From: Cryptomeria japonica
Lineage: Eukaryota > Streptophyta > Pinopsida > Cupressales > Cupressaceae
Assembly (NCBI RefSeq): GCF_030272615.1
Contig: NC_081407.1
Coordinates: 103,151,897 to 103,215,896, forward strand
Direction of reading: 5' to 3'
DNA length: 64,000 nucleotides
Shown piece after piece: positions 59,611 through 64,000 of the stretch. The position numbers and the translations under genes were made by a program. Under the pieces are notes generated by a model. The model was not told the origin of the DNA. It made no database searches and saw only the letters and a list, made by a program, of their open reading frames with translations. Each line of letters opens with the position of its first letter. Position 1 is the first letter of the stretch.

Positions 59611-60813
59611 TGTAGACACCTAAAAGTTGAACAATGAATTAAGTGGATTTTATTCATTTAATTATTCTTAATTCTTCCTATTAATTAAATTAAGATTGAT
59701 TTAATTAATATCCCTATTCTTCTAATCGCCTATTAATTAAATTGAGATTTAATTAATATACCCTTCTTCTATCTAAGCCATTTAATTAAATCCCCCCACT
59801 TGCAAAATCCTACAAATGCAAGTTGCAACCACAATTGAAATAAATTAATTTTATTTTAATTAAATTATATTTTCGCCACCCACTTGCATTATCCTACATC
59901 TCCCACTTGCCTCTCTAATCCCCCTTCTAGATTATTCTAATCCCTTCTAAACTAGCCTAACTGATCTCCTAAATATCGTCACATCCCTAAGCAAAGGGAA
60001 GTCACTTCTCAAAACCCTTAAAGTCTTTGAAAACCACTAAAGGCTTTATGTCTTCAACAAGTTAACCTTGAAAGTCTTCCGAACCATTAATGGTTAACAC
60101 AACCTTCTTGCATGGTTAGATACTTTTTGCCTGACTCAACCTTCATCTAACCCAGGAGTCTCACCAAGAATTCATGGCTTTGACCATGGTTATCCCTTTA
60201 ACCCTTACGTAAGAGTTTATCCTTTAGGTAAAATCTTTATCCAATGGATAATCTTAACCTAACCTTAGCCCTTACCCCCTAGGGTAACCATGAGGTCTTC
60301 TCAAGCATTTAATGCTTCTTTCATCTCCTCTCAAGTAGTCTTATGTTGACAATTGTCACCATTTAATTGGTGAGAATTGTGAACATGGATTGATAACTTT
60401 TAATCCTAGTGCTTGATAAGATCATCCTGTCCTGACCCTCCATTCCCCTATTTTCCCTATAAATAGAGCCCATTCCTTCCTCAAAACAATCAAGTCTTTG
60501 TGCATAAAACTTATAGTCTCATAGCATTAAGCATATTATCTCTCTTTGATAGAATAGCATTTTAGATCATTTTGATAGCATTATAATCTTAGATATATCA
60601 TGTTAATCTCATATCATGTTAGCTTCATCTTAGTATCATTTTCATGCTAGTTCATGCTTCATATCAATATCTTGCATCCTATCATCCTATAGTTTCATAT
60701 CTAAAATCATTAGCTAATATCATGGCTGCATTCCATTTAGATCTTAGAATCATTTAAATCTCATTATTTAGGTTGTCATTGTAAAGAATCGAGTGCTCTT
60801 CCAAGATGAGAGA
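59611..60813 (+). repeat. E3 3' LTR, plus strand, truncated
   Basis: TGTAGACACCTAAAAGTTGA onward, matching 37726 and following. It stops near CTCTTCCAAGATGAG, where the left LTR continues with GAAAGCCACC. About 170-220 bases of the LTR end are missing. The junction to the inverted LTR is within 60808-60818. Confidence 0.8.
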
Positions 60814-60818
60814 AGAAA

Positions 60819-62245
60819 TGTATGCTAAAAATGTGGTATCAGCTTGTAATAGGAGAAAAGAATTCAAACACACACATGAAACATTTCATTAGAGGTTAGA
60901 AATCCAAACAAATCAAGTTAAATGAATATAAACTCTTTAAAATCATTCCATGTTCCTCTATCTCCAAGGATCTTCAAGATTCAAGGTGGCTCTCAGCTTG
61001 GAAGAGCACTTGATTCTTTAAGATGACAACCTAAAGAATGAGATTTAAATGATTCTAAGATCTAAATGAAATGTAACTATGATCTTAGTGATGATAGGAT
61101 TCAAGATATTGATATGAAGCTTAAACTAGTATGAAAATGATACTAAGATGAAGCTAACATGATATGAAATTAACATGATATATCTAAGATTATAATTCTA
61201 TCAAGATGATCTAAAATGATATTTAATCAAAGAGAGATAATATGCTTAATGTTATGAGACTATAAGTTTGATGCACAAAGACTTGATTGTTTTGAAGAAG
61301 GAATGGGCTCTATTTATAGGGAAAATAGGGCAATGGATGGTCAAGATTGGATAATCTTATCAAGGGCCAGGATTGAAAGTTATCAATCCATGTTCACAAT
61401 TCTCACCAATGAAATGGCAATAATTGTCAACATAAGACTACTTGAGAGGAGATGAAAGAAGCATTAAATGATTGAGAAGACCTCATGGTTACCCTAGGGG
61501 GTAAGGGATAAGGTTAGGTTAAGATTATCCATTGGATAAAGCTTTTACCCAAAGGATAAACTCTTGTGTAAGGGTTAAAGGGATAACCATGGTCAAAGCC
61601 ATGAATGCTTGATGAGACCCGTGGGTTAGATGAAGGTTGAGTTAGGCAAAAAGTCTCTAACCATGCAAGAAGGTTGAGTTAACCATTAATGGTTTGGAAT
61701 ACTTTCAAGGTTAACTTGTTGAAGAAATAAAGCCTTTAGTGGTTTTCAAAGACTTTAAGGGTTTTGAGAAGTGACTTCCCTTTGCTTAGGGATGTGAAAA
61801 TATTTAGGAGATGGGTTGGGCTAATTTAGAAGGGATTAGAAGAATCTAGAAGGGGGTTTAGAGAGGCAAGTGGGAGATGTAGGATAATGCAAGTGGGTGG
61901 GGAAAATAGAATTTAATTAAAATAAAATTAATTTATTTCAATTGTGGTTGCAACTTGCATTTGTAGGATTTTGCAAGTGGGGGGATTTAATTAAATGTAA
62001 ATTTAATTAAATGGGCTAGAAGGGGGATTTAATTAAATGGGCTAGAAGGGGTATTTAATTAAATATAAATTTAATTAAATGGCTTAGATAGAAGAAGGAT
62101 ATATTAATTAAATCTTAATTCAATTAATAGGCGATTAGAAGAATATGGATATTAATTAAATCTTAATTTAATTAATAGGAAGAATTAAGAATAATTAAAT
62201 GAATAAAATTCACTTAATTCATTATGCAACTTCTAGGTGTCTACA
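60819..62245 (-). repeat. Inverted E3-type LTR, complete
   Basis: Read on the minus strand it runs from TGTAGACACCTAGAAGTTGC (62245) to AGCATACA (60819), 1427 bp. With 59611-60813 it forms a large inverted repeat with almost no spacer. No primer-binding site or internal sequence follows its 3' end; the plus-strand LTR does. Next to its 5' end is ATTAG, as at 37721. Confidence 0.85.
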
Positions 62246-62256
62246 ATTAGATTCAA
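62246..62256. other. 11-bp target remnant between E3 and E4
   Basis: ATTAGATTCAA. ATTAG repeats 37721-37725. The following ATTCAA could continue E2 towards its TTCAAAGAGGG tract, with TTCAA as the duplication made by E4. This last step is inference. Confidence 0.45.
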
Positions 62257-63036
62257 TGACAGTCCCAAAGATACTGAGAGGGGGGTGAATCAGTGTCTAA
62301 CCGATTAGCAAAATATTTAAACTTATTTAGAACTTTGCAACCCAAAACAGTGTACCGGTAAACAAGAATTAATGCAGTAAACAGAATAACAGAGACAACA
62401 TAGAGACACGCCATAACACAAGATATTTTATCGAGGAAACCCGGTGTGGGAAAAACCTCAGTGGTATTTGTGACCCATAATATTTACTCACTGGCCAATA
62501 AATAAATACTACTTATAATAGGGGCCTGCACATGCAGGGAGGCCAACAGCCTAGAGCTCACTGCTCAATGAAGAGTCTCACTGACTACAAAATGGATAAT
62601 CAAATCCAATACAATGTACTGCTCAAAATAGCATCTCTAATGCCAATTTCAGTACCAGTTTAAGCTCAGACATTAACCAAAACCTTTGTTGTCCACTATA
62701 TCACCTTATACAATAATTTCCTATTCATTTCACCATACTACTACTATTTTCACAACAAAATGACCTATAAGATCTCATACATATATGAGTCTTTTATAAT
62801 ATACCAAGTCAACTTTACAAAAGATAATTATATTAGAATAAAAAAAAGTTCATCCCATGTCGGCCTAAGTGTCGATATGCTTTTTTGCCTATGTAATCTG
62901 AATGTCGGTGTAAGCGCCTACCAGTGCATAAAGTTTGTGATGTCAGTGAATGTAGAAACCTATTGCCGGTTGGTTGCCAGTTGGTTGCCATCAATGACAA
63001 CATCAACTATTCTCATATAAGTGTAGAATGCCAACA
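62257..63036 (-). repeat. E4 3' LTR
   Basis: Minus strand TGTTGGCATTCTAC to GGGACTGTCA, 780 bp. It shares the start TGTTGGCATT and the end phrase GATTCACCCCCCTCTCAGTA with Copia-1, but little in between. Confidence 0.8.
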
Positions 63037-63180
63037 ATCTCCCCCTTTGGCATTGATGGCAAAATATATGAGAAAAATCCAAAACTGTTATCCAAAACTA
63101 AAATTCAAAAAGATATGCTCCCCCTAAGCAAGTGATCTCCTCTGTACATGCATTTTTCTCTGCACTACTCCCCCTTTGAC
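63037..63180 (-). promoter_or_regulatory. E4 multiple polypurine tracts
   Basis: Minus-strand purine tracts CCAAAGGGGGAGAT (63037-63050, next to the LTR), TAGGGGGAGC (63117-63126) and TCAAAGGGGGAG (63168-63179). The first lies in the loop of a perfect 8-bp inverted repeat (63027-63034 with 63047-63054), as in Copia-1. Confidence 0.75.
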
Positions 63181-63481
63181 ATCAATGACAAAGGATGTCA
63201 TAAATAATCAAAAGAGTACAAAAATACTACCTAAAGGTCTGTAACTGGTTGGTTACAATCTAAAAGATGTCTACCAAAACTAGATTCAAACTCTACATAA
63301 ACTTGTTGTTGTCAATTAGAGTTGCCTCAGTCTGCTGGATCATACCGGTGAGATAGTGCATTTGTTGGTCCGGTGTTCGTTCTCCTTAAACTGTTGCCTT
63401 AGATAATTCAATTCTCTAAGTAATCAGACTATCCAACCTTGAACCAAGTTTATTCTTTAGTTCCCGGGCTTTGGACCTTAT

Positions 63482-63985
63482 TCATGCCTTCTCTTTCTTA
63501 AGTTTCTCCAACTTCTCCTCAAAAACTGTCATTTCCTGCTCAAAAATTGATATAAGTCCAGATGAACCTATCATGTTATCTGCAATATCATCAATCTCTT
63601 TCTGTGTCTTTTTAATTTCCTCATCAATGTCCTTTGTCAAATAGTGTGGTTTACATGCTTCTCTATATAACTCCTTGTACTCCAAAATTGTAGAATTGAG
63701 TACCGACAAAAGTGTGTCCAAGTAATCGGTACAATTCTTTATAGTGTTCTCAAAGAATGTATTTTTATCTTCCTCAACTCTCTCCTTAATGATATCCTCA
63801 TTCACTTTATCTATGGCAATTACATTATCAACAATGAATTTGGACAATGTGTCTAATTTACCTATAGAATCATTAATGTGATCTACCTGACAATTAGGTA
63901 TAATCATCTTCAGAATAGGTAATGTGTTATCAATTGCCTTAAATGATAAGGTATTGCAATCAATTATCCTCTTGATAGAATCCAA
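63482..63985 (-). CDS. E4 extra ORF: coiled-coil protein before the 3' LTR
   Basis: A 167-residue open frame on the minus strand; the first Met in the window is at 63985 but the frame may start beyond 64000. It is rich in Ile, Asp, Lys and Glu with heptad-like spacing (KPHYLTKDIDEEIKKTQKEI, FEQEMTVFEEKLEKLKKEKA at the end), so a long alpha-helical coiled coil is likely. I see no transmembrane segment, signal peptide or zinc motif. It ends 445 bases before the 3' LTR, where Sireviruses can carry an additional ORF (env-like in SIRE1). Function unknown. Copia-1 lacks such an ORF; E0 has a degraded coiled-coil block at the same place. Confidence 0.6.
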   Translation of the reverse strand: MDSIKRIIDCNTLSFKAIDNTLPILKMIIPNCQVDHINDSIGKLDTLSKFIVDNVIAIDKVNEDIIKERVEEDKNTFFENTIKNCTDYLDTLLSVLNSTILEYKELYREACKPHYLTKDIDEEIKKTQKEIDDIADNMIGSSGLISIFEQEMTVFEEKLEKLKKEKA

Positions 63986-64000
63986 TATAACCTTTTTTAT

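Larger units (their letters stand above)
37726..62245 (+). mobile_element. E3: non-autonomous Tat-derived element with inverted right-hand LTR
   Basis: The left LTR (37726-39096) is followed by a primer-binding site, leader, a repeat-rich ORF, a 3' region, polypurine tract and a second plus-strand LTR (59611 to about 60813, 3'-truncated). Directly after that comes a full LTR in opposite orientation (60819-62245). Both outer ends are therefore the LTR 5' end (TGTAGACACC...GGTGTCTACA), and both are flanked by ATTAG (37721-37725 and 62246-62250). No gag or pol sequence occurs in the E3 interior. Bases 47077-59437 are a younger element (E5) inserted in it. Confidence 0.7.
62257..64000 (-). mobile_element. 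E4: 3' end of a Sirevirus-like copia element (minus strand, continues past window)
   Basis: On the minus strand: a coiled-coil ORF, three AAAGGGGGAG-type purine tracts, then an LTR starting TGTTGGCATTC and ending in a C-rich, CTCTCAGTA phrase like Copia-1. The rest (pol, 5' LTR) lies beyond 64000. LTR length and sequence differ from Copia-1, so it is a different family of the same kind. Confidence 0.8.

Overview
The window is repeat DNA from a large-genome seed plant. A gymnosperm is plausible from the long Sirevirus-like and Tat-type LTR elements and the high AT content, but I cannot fix the species. No host gene, tRNA, rRNA or CRISPR array is supported. Nearly every base from about 4.5 kb to the end can be assigned to LTR retrotransposons, many inserted into one another. 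All coding regions are broken to some degree, and each is described as found.

Layout. 1-4513: AT-rich DNA with two LINE (L1-type) fragments. 4514-10721: a copia-like element without a recognisable pol (E0, LTRs 4619-5830 and 9087-10218). It carries a solo LTR (6421-6871, target duplication CTCCT) and is flanked on both sides by copies of an unassigned repeat (F). 10722-34763: an LTR fragment of one Tat family joined to a Ty3/gypsy Tat-lineage element (E1) with gag, protease, RT, two RNase H domains and integrase. E1 has an antisense ORF in its 3' region, and its integrase gene is split by a Sirevirus-like copia element (22128-29676, target duplication TGGGT/TGGGC). 34764-37725: 3' internal part of a second Tat-related element (E2). 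37726-62245: a third, gag-pol-less Tat-derived element (E3). It ends on the right in an LTR of opposite orientation (60819-62245), and the whole unit is bounded by ATTAG on both sides. Inside E3 sits a long-LTR chromovirus-like Ty3/gypsy element (E5, 47077-59437, perfect ACATC duplication). 62257-64000: the 3' end of another copia element on the minus strand (E4), with an extra coiled-coil ORF before its LTR.

Nesting order. The simplest reading is that from about 10.7 kb onward this is a single stack. E2 is oldest. It was invaded by E1, with loss of E2's 5' internal part, by E4 near E2's polypurine tract, and by the E3 unit. Copia-1 then entered E1, and E5 entered E3. E1 and E3 share their leader and PPT, and E1, E2 and E3 share 3' internal sequence. 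E3 therefore looks like a non-autonomous relative that would depend on proteins from E1-type elements.

Most worth a second look: the E3 unit with inverted terminal LTRs inside one target duplication; the 16-residue repeat ORF that E3 carries in place of gag-pol; a hairpin that puts the polypurine tract in its loop in two copia elements; the E5 pol frame kept for 3.3 kb with 20 TAG/TGA and no TAA stops; and ORFs kept in both copies of the E5 LTR.
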